Source: Lachnospiraceae bacterium (GTDB lineage: Bacteria > Bacillota > Clostridia > Lachnospirales > Lachnospiraceae). From it: a stretch of 32,831 nt of DNA. The position numbers and the translations under genes were made by a program. Shown one piece after another: positions 17,064 through 27,411 of the stretch (the stretch's first letter is position 1; every line of letters begins with the position of its first letter). The notes beneath the pieces were generated by a model. It was given only the letters and a program-made list of their open reading frames with translations, searched no databases and was not told the DNA's origin. The stretch covers positions 1 to 32,831 of the forward strand of contig JAILBX010000238.1 in assembly GCA_024680675.1 (NCBI GenBank), read 5' to 3'.

Positions 17064-17978
17064 TTATAATTTTCCAAGGAAAAGAAGCTCAGGTTCAAGC
17101 CAAACCCCCTGCTTTTCCTTTACTGTCTTCTGAACATCCTCAATAAGGCTTTTTATATCAGCTGCAGTAGCCCCGCCCTTGTTTATTACAAATCCGCAAT
17201 GCTTTTCCGACACCATGGCTCCACCTACTGTATAGCCCTTAAGTCCCGAATCCTCAATGAGCTTTCCGGCAAAGTAGCCCTCAGGTCTTTTAAAGGTGCT
17301 TCCGGCGCTTGGATACTCAAGAGGCTGCTTCTCAGTCCTCTTTCTCCTAAGCTCATCCATAAGCTCCTGTATTTCTTCTCTTTTTCCTTCCTTAAGCTCC
17401 ATAAGAACCCTGAGGACAATAAGCTTACTGTGCTTTACAATACTGTCCCTGTAGCCAAAGCTCATTTCTTCTCCCTTAAGCTTCACTATACTTCCCTTAT
17501 CAGGATCAAAAAGGGTTACCTCCTTCACCAGATCCTTCATCTCTCCTCCATAGGCACCGGCATTCATTACTATGGCACCTCCCACGCTGCCCGGTATTCC
17601 CGAAGCAAATTCCAGACCTGTAAGCGAAGCCTCTGCGGCAGCCAGGGAAACACCGGCTAAAGCAGCTCCCGCTCCGGCAGTGATGGTTGCGGCTTCTCTA
17701 TTTATTTCATTAAATTCTCCTGCAAGCTTTATTACCGCCCCCTTGTAGCCCTCATCTGATGCCAATAGATTACTGCCCTTTCCTATAATGAAATAATCCT
17801 CTCCACCATCCTTAAGGATTGATATACAATCCTCAAGCTCCTTATTATCAAAAACCTCAATAAAACAACCAGCCGGCCCACCAACCCTGAAGGTCGTGTG
17901 ACCCGACAGGTTTTCTTTCGGCAAAATACTGCCCTTATGCAATACAGCCCTTAGAGCATCGATCCTATCGTCCTTCAA
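17064..17978 (-). CDS. murB: UDP-N-acetylenolpyruvoylglucosamine reductase MurB
   Basis: MurB is the flavoenzyme that reduces UDP-GlcNAc-enolpyruvate to UDP-MurNAc with NADPH, early in peptidoglycan synthesis. The 304 residues show HTTFRVGGPAGCFIEV, the FAD-binding GKGSNLLAS, GIPGSVGGAIVMNAGAYGGE, the SFGYRDS motif, SAGSTFKRPEGYFAGKLI with the catalytic Ser/Cys-position serine, and the final WLEPELLFLG glutamate. The start is a TTG at 17978, supported by AAAGGAAA about 8 bases upstream; no nearby in-frame ATG gives a complete N-terminus. It sits between the ROK kinase and rapZ with gaps of 24 and 17 bases, an order common in Clostridia. Confidence 0.95.
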   Translation of the reverse strand: MKDDRIDALRAVLHKGSILPKENLSGHTTFRVGGPAGCFIEVFDNKELEDCISILKDGGEDYFIIGKGSNLLASDEGYKGAVIKLAGEFNEINREAATITAGAGAALAGVSLAAAEASLTGLEFASGIPGSVGGAIVMNAGAYGGEMKDLVKEVTLFDPDKGSIVKLKGEEMSFGYRDSIVKHSKLIVLRVLMELKEGKREEIQELMDELRRKRTEKQPLEYPSAGSTFKRPEGYFAGKLIEDSGLKGYTVGGAMVSEKHCGFVINKGGATAADIKSLIEDVQKTVKEKQGVWLEPELLFLGKL

Positions 17979-18002
17979 TAATATTTCCTTTCAAAAAGTC
18001 TT

Positions 18003-18980
18003 TTATTCACTTTCTTTTTTTTCATAATAGTTATCTAAAGCCATCTTGGCTGCTCCGAATATTCCGGCATCATTATCCAGGGTAGCCAGTGCAAACTCAG
18101 TTTCCACGCTGGCATGAAAGGCATACTTAACATAGTACTTCTTAATATAATCAATAATTACACTTCCTGCCTTGGATACTCCGCCTCCTATTACCACCAC
18201 ATCCGGATTGGTTACGCAGCTTATGGCGGCGATTCCCTTTCCGAGATAATTTCCAAACTCTTCTGCAACCTCCATAGCCAGAGGATCTCCTGCCTTGACC
18301 GCATCAAATACAGTCTTTGCATTTATCTCTTTTCCTCTTAATATGCTGTCTTTATCGCTTGCTTCAAGCCTTTTTCTGGCAAGCCTCGCTATACCTGTAG
18401 CTGAGGCATACTGTTCCAGACATCCCTTATTACCGCAGCCGCAGGCTTCACTTTCCTCGTCATTTATATGAATATGGCCTATCTCGCCTCCTGCTCCCTT
18501 TGCCCCGGTAAGGATCTTTTCATCGATTATTATGCCTCCCCCTACACCGGTTCCCAAGGTGACAAGGATAAGGTTATCATAGCCCTTTCCTCCACCCTTC
18601 CACATCTCGCCGAGAGCGGCCACATTGGCATCATTTCCTGCTACAACAGGCATATTCAGAAGACTTTCAAATTCCTTCTTCATATTGATGACGCCCCAGC
18701 CCAGATTCACTGCTCCGAATATTGTTCCATCTTTTCTGACAGGACCCGGTGCTCCAACTCCCACACCCATTACATCCTTTGGATCAATATTCTTCTCTCC
18801 CATTTTCTTCTTTATGGAATCACATACATCGCTTATGATATTTGCTCCATTGTTCTCTGTCCTTGTTTTTATTTCCCATTTGCTGAGAACATCTCCCAAA
18901 GCATCAAACATACCTAACTTTACTGTTGTTCCGCCTATATCAACTCCAAAACAATACTTATGGTCATCAATCTTCTCCAT
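18003..18980 (-). CDS. glcK: ROK family glucokinase
   Basis: This is a cytoplasmic ATP-dependent hexose kinase, most likely acting on glucose. The 325 residues begin with the phosphate-binding FGVDIGGTTVKLGMFD. NDANVAALGEMWKGGG and VTLGTGVGGGIIID follow, with the ROK zinc-type motif CGCGNKGCLEQYAS holding several Cys, and a C-terminal VVVIGGGVSKAG motif. No N-terminal helix-turn-helix is present, so it is an enzyme rather than a ROK repressor. A GGAGG site precedes the ATG. The gene overlaps the end of hprK by 14 bases, suggesting coupled translation with the sensor kinase of carbon catabolite control. Other hexoses, such as N-acetylmannosamine, remain possible substrates. Confidence 0.9.
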   Translation of the reverse strand: MEKIDDHKYCFGVDIGGTTVKLGMFDALGDVLSKWEIKTRTENNGANIISDVCDSIKKKMGEKNIDPKDVMGVGVGAPGPVRKDGTIFGAVNLGWGVINMKKEFESLLNMPVVAGNDANVAALGEMWKGGGKGYDNLILVTLGTGVGGGIIIDEKILTGAKGAGGEIGHIHINDEESEACGCGNKGCLEQYASATGIARLARKRLEASDKDSILRGKEINAKTVFDAVKAGDPLAMEVAEEFGNYLGKGIAAISCVTNPDVVVIGGGVSKAGSVIIDYIKKYYVKYAFHASVETEFALATLDNDAGIFGAAKMALDNYYEKKESE

Positions 18981-19917
18981 CCGGGTTCTCCTCCCTCCTC
19001 TTCATCGACTGCTGCACTCTGTTATACAGCTCCTGAGCGGCATTATAGCCCATCATCTTCTGTCTGTGATTTACTGCTGCCGACTCACATATGATAGCAA
19101 GATTTCTTCCGGGTCTTATGGGTATATTATGGCATACCACCTTGTTTCCAAGATATTCCGTATATTCCTCTTCAAGTCCTATCCTGTCATAATCCTTATC
19201 TCTGTCCCACTCCTCAAGTCTTATTACCAGGTCTATATTCTGGGTCTCCCTTACGCTTGATACACCAAACATCATCTTGACATCAACTATTCCTATACCC
19301 CTTAGCTCTATAAGATGCTTGGTAATATCAGGAGCAGAACCCACCAGGGTATCATCACTTACCTTTCTTATCTCAACCACATCATCGGTAACCAGACGAT
19401 GACCTCTCTTTATAAGCTCCAAAGCAGCCTCTGATTTACCTATTCCGCTTTCACCGGTAATAAGAAGACCTTCACCGTAAACGTCAACCAAAACTCCATG
19501 AACCGAAATGCAGGGTGCCAGCTTCACATTAAGCCACTTTATGACCTCCGCCATAAGATTGGAGGTCTCAAGAGATGATATCAGCACAGGACAGCCCTTC
19601 TCCCTTGCTACTCCAAGGAATATATCTCCCGGCTCTAAGTCTCTTGAGAAAATAAAGCAGGGCGTATGCTCGGTCATAACAGCCTCATACCTTTTTTTCC
19701 TTTCCTCCGGGGCAAGAGATTTACAGTAGGAATATTCGACAAATCCAATTATCTGGACACGGGTCGCGTCATAATTATCAAGGAAGCCTGCAAGCTGTAT
19801 TGCCGGCCTGTTGATATCAGGCTTTGTTATCTTTCTTTTCACCACGTCCATTTCAGGTGTTTTATCTACAAGTTCAAATTTTTCGATAAGCTCTTTTACC
19901 GCAACTGTCTGTGACAT
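18967..19917 (-). CDS. hprK: HPr kinase/phosphorylase
   Basis: HprK phosphorylates Ser46 of HPr and Crh when glycolytic intermediates are high and removes the phosphate when they fall, the hub of Gram-positive carbon catabolite control. The 316 residues contain the catalytic histidine region SVHGVLVDVYGEG (His140), the Walker A GESGIGKS (155-162), the DDVVEIR acidic motif (from 178), and the C-terminal HprK signature around NIDLVIRLEEWDRDKDYDR. A GGAGGG site precedes the ATG. It lies 45 bases after uvrC and overlaps glcK. Its own substrate candidate, the Gln15 HPr at 14989-15243, is encoded further down the same gene run. Confidence 0.96.
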   Translation of the reverse strand: MSQTVAVKELIEKFELVDKTPEMDVVKRKITKPDINRPAIQLAGFLDNYDATRVQIIGFVEYSYCKSLAPEERKKRYEAVMTEHTPCFIFSRDLEPGDIFLGVAREKGCPVLISSLETSNLMAEVIKWLNVKLAPCISVHGVLVDVYGEGLLITGESGIGKSEAALELIKRGHRLVTDDVVEIRKVSDDTLVGSAPDITKHLIELRGIGIVDVKMMFGVSSVRETQNIDLVIRLEEWDRDKDYDRIGLEEEYTEYLGNKVVCHNIPIRPGRNLAIICESAAVNHRQKMMGYNAAQELYNRVQQSMKRREENPDGED

Positions 19918-19962
19918 ACATACCCTCCAGTAAACATATATTTTAATAAGAAATACCTATCA

Positions 19963-21819
19963 TTATGATAACATACCTGTATGAAAAAAGCTATAAACTG
20001 CTTTGGCTGACCTTTCATCCATGGAAGGTACCTTTTTCAGCTCTTCCACCTCTGCCTTCTTTATATCCTCTATGGATTCAAAATAGTGCATAAGAGCTCT
20101 TCGCCTCTTTATGCCTACGCCCTCAATATCGTCCAATATGGAATGAACCTGCCCGCTGCTCCTTAAGGATCTGTGGAATTCTATGGCAAAACGGTGAGCC
20201 TCGTCCTGGATCCTTGTTATAAGCTTAAAGCCCTCGGAGTTCTTTTCAATGGGGATCTCCAGATCATTATAATACAGCCCTCTTGTCCTGTGGTTATCAT
20301 CCTTCACCATACCGCAGACAGGTATATCAAGCTTAAGGCTTGAAAGCACCTCCATTGCAATATGGACCTGGCCCTTTCCCCCGTCCATCATTATCAGATC
20401 AGGGAAGCGGTTGAATCTGCCATAGCTCTTTCCCTCCTCCTCTTCCTTAAGGCCATGGGAAAACCTTCTTGTCAATACCTCTGACATGGAAGCATAGTCA
20501 TTTGGCCCTTCAACGGTTTTTATCTTGAACTTTCTATAATCATTTTTCTTGGGCTTACCGTTTTCATATACCACCATGGAACCCACTGAGTCATAGCCGC
20601 TGATATTTGAGATATCATAAGCCTCCATCCTGACTATCCCCGAAAGCTCCAAAAGCTCTTCTATTTCCCTTACGGCTCCCCTGGTTCTTGCCTCTTCACT
20701 CTTTACCTTCTCTATATCCTGTCTTAGGACTATTTCAGCATTTCTCTCTGCCAGCTCAACAAGCTTTTCCTTCTTCCCCTTTATGGGAACCAGTAGATGA
20801 ACCCTGCTTCCCCTTTTTTCCGATAGCAGCTCTTCGATGACCTCCTTATCCTCTATGGGAAGAGGTAAGAGCAGTTCTCTTGGAATATAAGGAGTTCCGG
20901 CATAAAACTGAAGGATAAAATCCCTTATTATATCCTTGCTCTCTGCCTCCAGGGTATTGTCCATATAGTGATGCTCCCTGCCTATTATCTTTCCGCCTCT
21001 TATATAAAAAACCTGGATTATAACCGACTCCTTATCTCTGGCAAGAGCTATTACATCCCTGTCGTCACCGTCACTGTCAGTGATCCTCTGCTTTTGGGTG
21101 ATCTGACTGACGCTTTTTATAAGATCCCTGTACTCCATGGCCTTTTCATAGTCCATTTCCTCAGAGGCCTTCTCCATCTTGCTTTTCAGTTCATTCACAA
21201 GGGGCTTGTAATTTCCGCTTAAAAAATTAATGACTCCCTTTACCTTTTCCGAATAAAGCTCCTTATCCGCCAGGCCCGCACAGGGAGCGGGGCATCTGTG
21301 CATGTGGTAATAAAGACATGTGTCATTATCCCTTGAGCCCTTATCATCTATCCTTTTATTGCAGGGTCTTATATTATATACTCTTTGTAAAAACTCAATA
21401 GTATCCTTCACCGCATAAGAGGAAGTAAAGGGACCAAAATACCTGGCATTATCTTTTTTCACCTGCCTCACCATAGATATTCTGGGATACTCCTCATTGC
21501 TTGTGATCTTAATATAGGGATAGGTTTTATCATCCTTTAAAAGAGTGTTATACTTTGGCTTATGCTCCTTTATAAGGTTGTTTTCAAGAACCAGCGCCTC
21601 TAACTCCGATCCCGTAACAACATACTCAAACCAGGACACATGCTCTACCATCTGTCTTATCTTAGTGGTCTTATTTGTGCTCTCCCTGAAATATGATCTT
21701 ACACGATTCTTAAGGATTATAGCCTTTCCCACATAGATAATGGTGTCATTATCATCATGCATTATATATACTCCCGGCTTATCCGGAAGCTTTTTTAACT
21801 CTTCTTTGATATCAAACAT
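19963..21819 (-). CDS. uvrC: Excinuclease ABC subunit UvrC
   Basis: UvrC is the dual-incision nuclease of nucleotide excision repair, recruited by UvrB. The 618 residues show the GIY-YIG domain at the N-terminus ([20 protein letters not shown]), four clustered Cys near the middle ([17 protein letters not shown]), and the UVR UvrB-binding helix pair ([21 protein letters not shown]). The RNase H-like 5' nuclease domain carries AYDISNISG and [11 protein letters not shown], and a terminal helix-hairpin-helix (EELKKVPSM) closes the protein. The ribosome binding site is weak. It is the first gene of the long minus-strand run, 43 bases after a terminator, so the run's promoter must be very close or transcription reads through from ftsH. 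Confidence 0.97.
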   Translation of the reverse strand: MFDIKEELKKLPDKPGVYIMHDDNDTIIYVGKAIILKNRVRSYFRESTNKTTKIRQMVEHVSWFEYVVTGSELEALVLENNLIKEHKPKYNTLLKDDKTYPYIKITSNEEYPRISMVRQVKKDNARYFGPFTSSYAVKDTIEFLQRVYNIRPCNKRIDDKGSRDNDTCLYYHMHRCPAPCAGLADKELYSEKVKGVINFLSGNYKPLVNELKSKMEKASEEMDYEKAMEYRDLIKSVSQITQKQRITDSDGDDRDVIALARDKESVIIQVFYIRGGKIIGREHHYMDNTLEAESKDIIRDFILQFYAGTPYIPRELLLPLPIEDKEVIEELLSEKRGSRVHLLVPIKGKKEKLVELAERNAEIVLRQDIEKVKSEEARTRGAVREIEELLELSGIVRMEAYDISNISGYDSVGSMVVYENGKPKKNDYRKFKIKTVEGPNDYASMSEVLTRRFSHGLKEEEEGKSYGRFNRFPDLIMMDGGKGQVHIAMEVLSSLKLDIPVCGMVKDDNHRTRGLYYNDLEIPIEKNSEGFKLITRIQDEAHRFAIEFHRSLRSSGQVHSILDDIEGVGIKRRRALMHYFESIEDIKKAEVEELKKVPSMDERSAKAVYSFFHTGMLS

Positions 21820-21862
21820 ATATGACTACCGCCTGAACAAGTTATATTTCCAATTATTAAAA

Positions 21863-21893
21863 TCCCCCACCTGCATATCATTCCGGTGGGGGA
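21863..21893 (-). terminator. Rho-independent terminator after ftsH
   Basis: A GC-rich 9-bp perfect stem (21863-21871 with 21885-21893) and a 13-base loop are followed on the minus strand by the T-rich ATTTTAATAATT. The hairpin begins 48 bases after the ftsH stop and lies just before uvrC. Confidence 0.75.
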
Positions 21894-21940
21894 GATCTCT
21901 TTAATTTTTCTTTAAGCTCTGATCTTTAAAAGGGCTTATC

Positions 21941-23881
21941 CTAAAAAGCATCATTATTTCCCGTATCCTGTGAGGCTTTTTTCTCATCCTCAGGATCCGG
22001 CAGACCCTTATGCTGTCTGAATATCTTCATAAATTCTTTACCTGTTATGCTTTCCTTTTCAAGCAGGAAGGAAGCCAGCTCCTCCATAAGAGCCCTGTTA
22101 TCCTTAAGCAGCTTTTTAGCCTCTTCATAGGATGCGGCAAGTACCTTCATTACCTCCTTATCCACCTTTGCCGCAGTTTCATCGGATACATTAAGTATCT
22201 TCCTGCCGCTTAGGTACTGGTCCTCTATTGTTTCCATCTGGATAAGTCCGAATTTATCCGACATGCCGTACTGGGTTATCATAGCCCTTGCCAGGGAAGT
22301 AGCCTGTTCAATATCATTGGAAGCACCGGTTGTTATGGCATCGGGGCCAAATACCAGCTCCTCTGCGGCACGTCCCGCAAGAGCGGTTATTATCCTCTCT
22401 TCAAGCTCCTTTCTTGAACGAAGATGTTTTTCCTCGTCAGGAACATACCAGGCATATCCTAAGGCCCCCATGGTACGGGGAACGATCGTTATCTTCTGTA
22501 TAGGATCTGTATTTTTCTGGAGGGCGGAAGCAAGGGCATGCCCTGTTTCATGGTAGGACACAAGCCTTCTTTCCTCAGGACCCATAATATGATCCTTTTT
22601 CTCCTTACCCATCATTACAACCTCGATGGCCTCTAAGAGATCCTTCTGGTTTACCGAAGCTCTGCCCTTCTTTACAGCATTTATAGCCGCCTCATTTACC
22701 ATATTTGCAAGATCCGAGCCTACGGCGCCGGCAGTTGCAAGTCCGATTTCCTCAAAATCTACTGTATCATCCAGATGCACATCCTTGGAATGAACCTTAA
22801 GAGTATCCACTCTTCCCTTAAGATCCGGCTTGTCGACTATTATCCTCCTGTCAAATCTTCCGGGTCTTAACAGAGCTTTATCCAATATCTCCGGCCTGTT
22901 GGTTGCCGCCAGTATAAAGATACCCTTTGAAGTATCAAAACCGTCCATTTCCGAAAGAAGCTGATTAAGAGTCTGTTCTCTTTCATCATTTCCTCCACCG
23001 TATCTGGAATCACGGCTTTTACCTATGGCATCCACCTCATCGATGAATATAATACAGGGAGCATTTTTATTGGCATCCTTAAACAGATCTCTTACCCTTG
23101 AAGCTCCGACACCAACATACATTTCCACAAAGTCCGAACCTGCCAGGGAGAAGAAGGGAACATGGGCTTCTCCGGCAACCGCCTTTGCAAGAAGGGTCTT
23201 ACCTGTTCCGGGAGGACCCACCAAAAGAGCTCCCTTGGGAAGCTTGGCTCCTATCTGAATATATTTTCCGGGATTGTGTAAAAAGTCCACTACCTCCTGC
23301 AGGGACTCCTTAGCCTCCTCCTGACCGGCAACATCTCTGAAGGTAACGCCTGTTTCTCTTTGAACGTAGACCTTGGCATTGCTCCTTCCTATTCCCATCA
23401 TACCTCCGCCCTTGCTCATCCTGTTCATAAGGAAGCTCAAAAGCACCCATACCAGTATGATAGGGAGAATATAAGACACTATAATATATATTATGGTGTC
23501 AGAGGAGCTTGATTCCTCCTTTTCAAAGGTTACACCTGCCTTAAGCAGCCTGTCGGGAAGCTCAAGATCGTCGACTCTTACCGTATAATAGGTAATATTA
23601 ACGTATGAATCTGTCTTTTTCTTGGGAGTGATGGTTATCCTGTCGGAGCCTATGGAAATACTTTCCACCTGTCCGTTTTCAACCATTGCTATAAACTCGT
23701 CATAAGAGATCTTCTGTGTGGAGGCATTGTTTACAACGCCCCTCAGATATGACAAAAACAGCAATGTCAGCAGGGAAGCGACCAAAAGGATCATAAGAGT
23801 CTGTCTGTTCTTAGGTCCTTTTCCGCCTCCTCCGCCATTATTGCCGTTTTCGTTGTTATTGTTTGAATTATTTTCTGGCAT
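21941..23881 (-). CDS. ftsH: ATP-dependent zinc metalloprotease FtsH
   Basis: FtsH is a membrane-anchored AAA+ hexameric protease for quality control of membrane and short-lived cytoplasmic proteins. The 646 residues begin with an Asn/Gly-rich stretch, then a first transmembrane helix (about 28-50), the extracytoplasmic domain, and a second helix (about 129-151). The AAA+ domain has Walker A GPPGTGKT (222-229), Walker B IIFIDE (277-282), and the SRH TNRPEILDKALLRPGRFDR. The zinc protease domain has HETGH (444-448). The Asn-rich start is low complexity and probably flexible. A GGAG site lies 6 bases before the ATG. It appears to be transcribed alone between gdhA and uvrC. Confidence 0.97.
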   Translation of the reverse strand: MPENNSNNNNENGNNGGGGGKGPKNRQTLMILLVASLLTLLFLSYLRGVVNNASTQKISYDEFIAMVENGQVESISIGSDRITITPKKKTDSYVNITYYTVRVDDLELPDRLLKAGVTFEKEESSSSDTIIYIIVSYILPIILVWVLLSFLMNRMSKGGGMMGIGRSNAKVYVQRETGVTFRDVAGQEEAKESLQEVVDFLHNPGKYIQIGAKLPKGALLVGPPGTGKTLLAKAVAGEAHVPFFSLAGSDFVEMYVGVGASRVRDLFKDANKNAPCIIFIDEVDAIGKSRDSRYGGGNDEREQTLNQLLSEMDGFDTSKGIFILAATNRPEILDKALLRPGRFDRRIIVDKPDLKGRVDTLKVHSKDVHLDDTVDFEEIGLATAGAVGSDLANMVNEAAINAVKKGRASVNQKDLLEAIEVVMMGKEKKDHIMGPEERRLVSYHETGHALASALQKNTDPIQKITIVPRTMGALGYAWYVPDEEKHLRSRKELEERIITALAGRAAEELVFGPDAITTGASNDIEQATSLARAMITQYGMSDKFGLIQMETIEDQYLSGRKILNVSDETAAKVDKEVMKVLAASYEEAKKLLKDNRALMEELASFLLEKESITGKEFMKIFRQHKGLPDPEDEKKASQDTGNNDAF

Positions 23882-24011
23882 ACTCTACTCCATTCATCTT
23901 GAATCGGAAAGACAAATATAATTACCTCTTAAGGCATGGTATTTTCTTCCTTTTGGAGCAGAGCTGCTTTATTTATGCATTTTGGGGATCATCCCTTTTT
24001 CTCTGTCCCTA

Positions 24012-25376
<1,365 letters not shown>

Positions 25377-25408
25377 TTATTTCAATTAAATATTTACCCT
25401 TTTATCTC

Positions 25409-25468
25409 AAAAAGGGCAAAAGCTGCCAATAGGGATACTTCAAATATCCTTATCGGACGCCTTTGCCC
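25409..25468 (-). terminator. Long Rho-independent terminator after the kdgK-eda unit
   Basis: On the minus strand a 24-position stem with three mismatches (25468 down to 25445, paired with 25437 down to 25414) and a 7-base loop is followed by five T (25409-25413). It lies 70 bases after the eda stop and about 50 bases before the gdhA start. Its length is unusual, but the T tract marks it as an intrinsic terminator. Confidence 0.8.
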
Positions 25469-25538
25469 GTGAAAGATTATATAACCAATGCCAATAAATG
25501 GCAAGTTTTTTTTATAAGCTTATTATCAGGAATCCTTA

Positions 25539-26180
25539 TTAGCCGCGAACCTTCTTAACTATATCGGCTGCTGTTTTAACCATTTCCTTGATCTCGTCAA
25601 ATTTCTCTCCTTCAATAAGATCCTTTTTAACCATCCAGCTTCCACCGCAGCAAAAGATCTTGGGAGATTTTAAATAATCTGTTACATTATCTGCGTTGAT
25701 CCCGCCTGTAGGCATGAACTTAACATTTACAAAAGCTGCTCCCATGGCATTTATCATCTTGAGTCCTCCGGAGTTCTCTGCGGGGAAGAACTTAACATGG
25801 TCAAGACCAAGCTTTACAGCCTCTGTAACCTCTGAAGGTGACTGGGTTCCCGGACATACGGGAATATTCTTTGACTGGCAGTATTTAACGATGTCAGGAT
25901 CAAGACCCGGAGCAACAATAAACTTAGCTCCTGCATTTACCGCCCTGTCAACCTGCTCGGTTGTAAGTACTGTTCCTGCACCTACTAACATATCAGGGAA
26001 TTTACTGCTTAAGATCCTTATAGACTCTTCTGCGGCATCTGTTCTGAAGGTAACCTCAGCAGCAGGAAGTCCCCCTTCCATAAGTGCCTTTCCAAGTCCT
26101 TCAGCATACTTTGCATCATTTAATACTACTACGGGAATTATTCCCACATCTCCCAATTGTTTCCACATATCTGCGCTCAT
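25539..26180 (-). CDS. eda: Bifunctional KDPG / 4-hydroxy-2-oxoglutarate aldolase
   Basis: This class I aldolase splits 2-keto-3-deoxy-6-phosphogluconate into pyruvate and glyceraldehyde-3-phosphate, the last step of hexuronate and Entner-Doudoroff-type breakdown. The 213 residues carry AEVTFRTDAA with catalytic Glu42, VGAGTVLTTEQ, FIVAPGLDPDIV, PVCPGTQSPSE, the Schiff-base HVKFFPAE with Lys130, and MPTGGINADN. AGGAGG lies upstream of the ATG. It follows kdgK by 26 bases, so the product of the kinase is passed directly to this enzyme. The pair is a compact 2-keto-3-deoxygluconate utilisation unit; no uronate isomerase, oxidoreductase or dehydratase is adjacent. Confidence 0.94.
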   Translation of the reverse strand: MSADMWKQLGDVGIIPVVVLNDAKYAEGLGKALMEGGLPAAEVTFRTDAAEESIRILSSKFPDMLVGAGTVLTTEQVDRAVNAGAKFIVAPGLDPDIVKYCQSKNIPVCPGTQSPSEVTEAVKLGLDHVKFFPAENSGGLKMINAMGAAFVNVKFMPTGGINADNVTDYLKSPKIFCCGGSWMVKKDLIEGEKFDEIKEMVKTAADIVKKVRG

Positions 26181-26206
26181 TATTTTACTTTCCTCCGTTT
26201 TCTTTA

Positions 26207-27304
26207 TTATCTCTTAACACGAGCTCCTGCTCCACCCATTACAGCTTCTACTTCCTTCTTGCTTGCCATACTTGTATCTCCGGGTGTTGTCATAGCCAAA
26301 GCTCCGTGTGCTGCTCCGTAATTAACTGCCTTCTCGGGATCTCCTGTTGTCATAAGACCATATACAAGACCTGATGCAAAGGAATCTCCTCCTCCTACTC
26401 TGTCCATGATCTCAAGGCCGTTATACTCATTTGACTTGTATATTTCTCCGTCTGCGTAGCAGATAGCCTTCCAGTCGTTTACTGTTGCAGTCTTAACTGT
26501 TCTTAAGGTGGTAGCCACAACCTTAAAGTTAGGATAGGTCTTTGCTGCCTCTCCTATCATCTTCTTATAGCCTTCAATATTTAATTCCTTAAGGTTCTCA
26601 TCATTTCCTTCGATCTTAAATCCTAAGCATGCAGTAAAGTCCTCTTCGTTTCCGATCATAACATCAACATACTTGGCAACTTCCTTATTTACCTCCTGAG
26701 CCTTATCAAGTCCACCTATGGCACTCCACATTGAAGGTCTGTAGTTAAGATCGTAAGATACCACAGTTCCGTACTTCTTGGCTGTCTTTATAGCCTCTAT
26801 AACCGTCTCACATGCCTGTTCGGATAAAGCGGCATAGATACCGCCTGTGTGAAGCCAGCGTACTCCCAGCTCTCCAAAGATATATTCAAAGTCAAAATCT
26901 GAAGGTTTTGCCTGGGAAATTGCAGTATTTGCCCTGTCTGAGCATCCCAGAGCACCTCTTATTCCAAAACCTCTCTCGGTAAAGTTGATTCCGTTTCTGC
27001 AAAGACGTCCTATACCGTCGGTCTTCTGCCAGTGTATCAGAGAAGTATCAACTCCTCCCTGTTCAATAAGATCCTCCATAAGCTTTCCTACTTCATTGTC
27101 GGCAAAGGCTGTTATAACAGCTGTGTTTAAGCCAAAACATTTATGAAGTCCGCGGATAACATTATACTCTCCGCCTCCTTCCCATGCTCTGAACGATCTT
27201 GCAGTTTTGATCCTTCCTTCTCCCGGATCAAGCCTTAGCATAACCTCTCCCAAAGATACCGCATCAAATTTACAGTCCTTTTGATCTTTAAGCTTTAAGT
27301 CCAT
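26207..27304 (-). CDS. kdgK: 2-keto-3-deoxygluconate kinase (PfkB family)
   Basis: KdgK phosphorylates 2-keto-3-deoxygluconate to KDPG for the aldolase encoded next. From the chosen ATG the protein has 365 residues. The PfkB fold shows SLGEVMLRLDPGEGRI near the N-terminus with a GGGEYNVIRGLHKCFG substrate-binding segment, VVSYDLNYRPSMW in the middle, and the C-terminal catalytic DRVGGGDSFASGLVYGL with the base aspartate. The ATG at 27304 has AGGGAGG closely upstream. A longer frame beginning at 27373 is excluded because it starts within the -35 box. It is slightly longer than typical 2-keto-3-deoxygluconate kinases of about 310-340 residues. Sugar specificity is inferred from its pairing with eda. 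Confidence 0.9.
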   Translation of the reverse strand: MDLKLKDQKDCKFDAVSLGEVMLRLDPGEGRIKTARSFRAWEGGGEYNVIRGLHKCFGLNTAVITAFADNEVGKLMEDLIEQGGVDTSLIHWQKTDGIGRLCRNGINFTERGFGIRGALGCSDRANTAISQAKPSDFDFEYIFGELGVRWLHTGGIYAALSEQACETVIEAIKTAKKYGTVVSYDLNYRPSMWSAIGGLDKAQEVNKEVAKYVDVMIGNEEDFTACLGFKIEGNDENLKELNIEGYKKMIGEAAKTYPNFKVVATTLRTVKTATVNDWKAICYADGEIYKSNEYNGLEIMDRVGGGDSFASGLVYGLMTTGDPEKAVNYGAAHGALAMTTPGDTSMASKKEVEAVMGGAGARVKR

Positions 27305-27344
27305 AGTAACCTCCCTTAAATGATAATTTTTAAAGCTATGTTTT

Positions 27345-27373
27345 ATTTTAAATACAATAGACTTTAATGTCAA
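27345..27373 (-). promoter_or_regulatory. SigA-type promoter of the kdgK-eda unit
   Basis: On the minus strand TTGACA (27368-27373), a 17-base spacer and TAAAAT (27345-27350) precede the kdgK ATG by about 40 bases. The -35 is perfect. No clear operator palindrome was recognised beside it. Confidence 0.75.
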
Positions 27374-27411
27374 TCAGCTTGCAAACCCTCTCCAAAGGAT
27401 TTTTTTACTCT

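Noticed and set aside
25409-25468. Riboswitch or leader regulating gdhA
   Set aside because: The structure is a single long hairpin followed at once by a T tract, placed right after the eda stop. No known amino-acid riboswitch core was recognised. An intrinsic terminator explains it.
27305-27373. N-terminal extension of the 2-keto-3-deoxygluconate kinase
   Set aside because: The extended start lies within the predicted -35 box and would not be on the transcript; AGGGAGG precedes the ATG at 27304.
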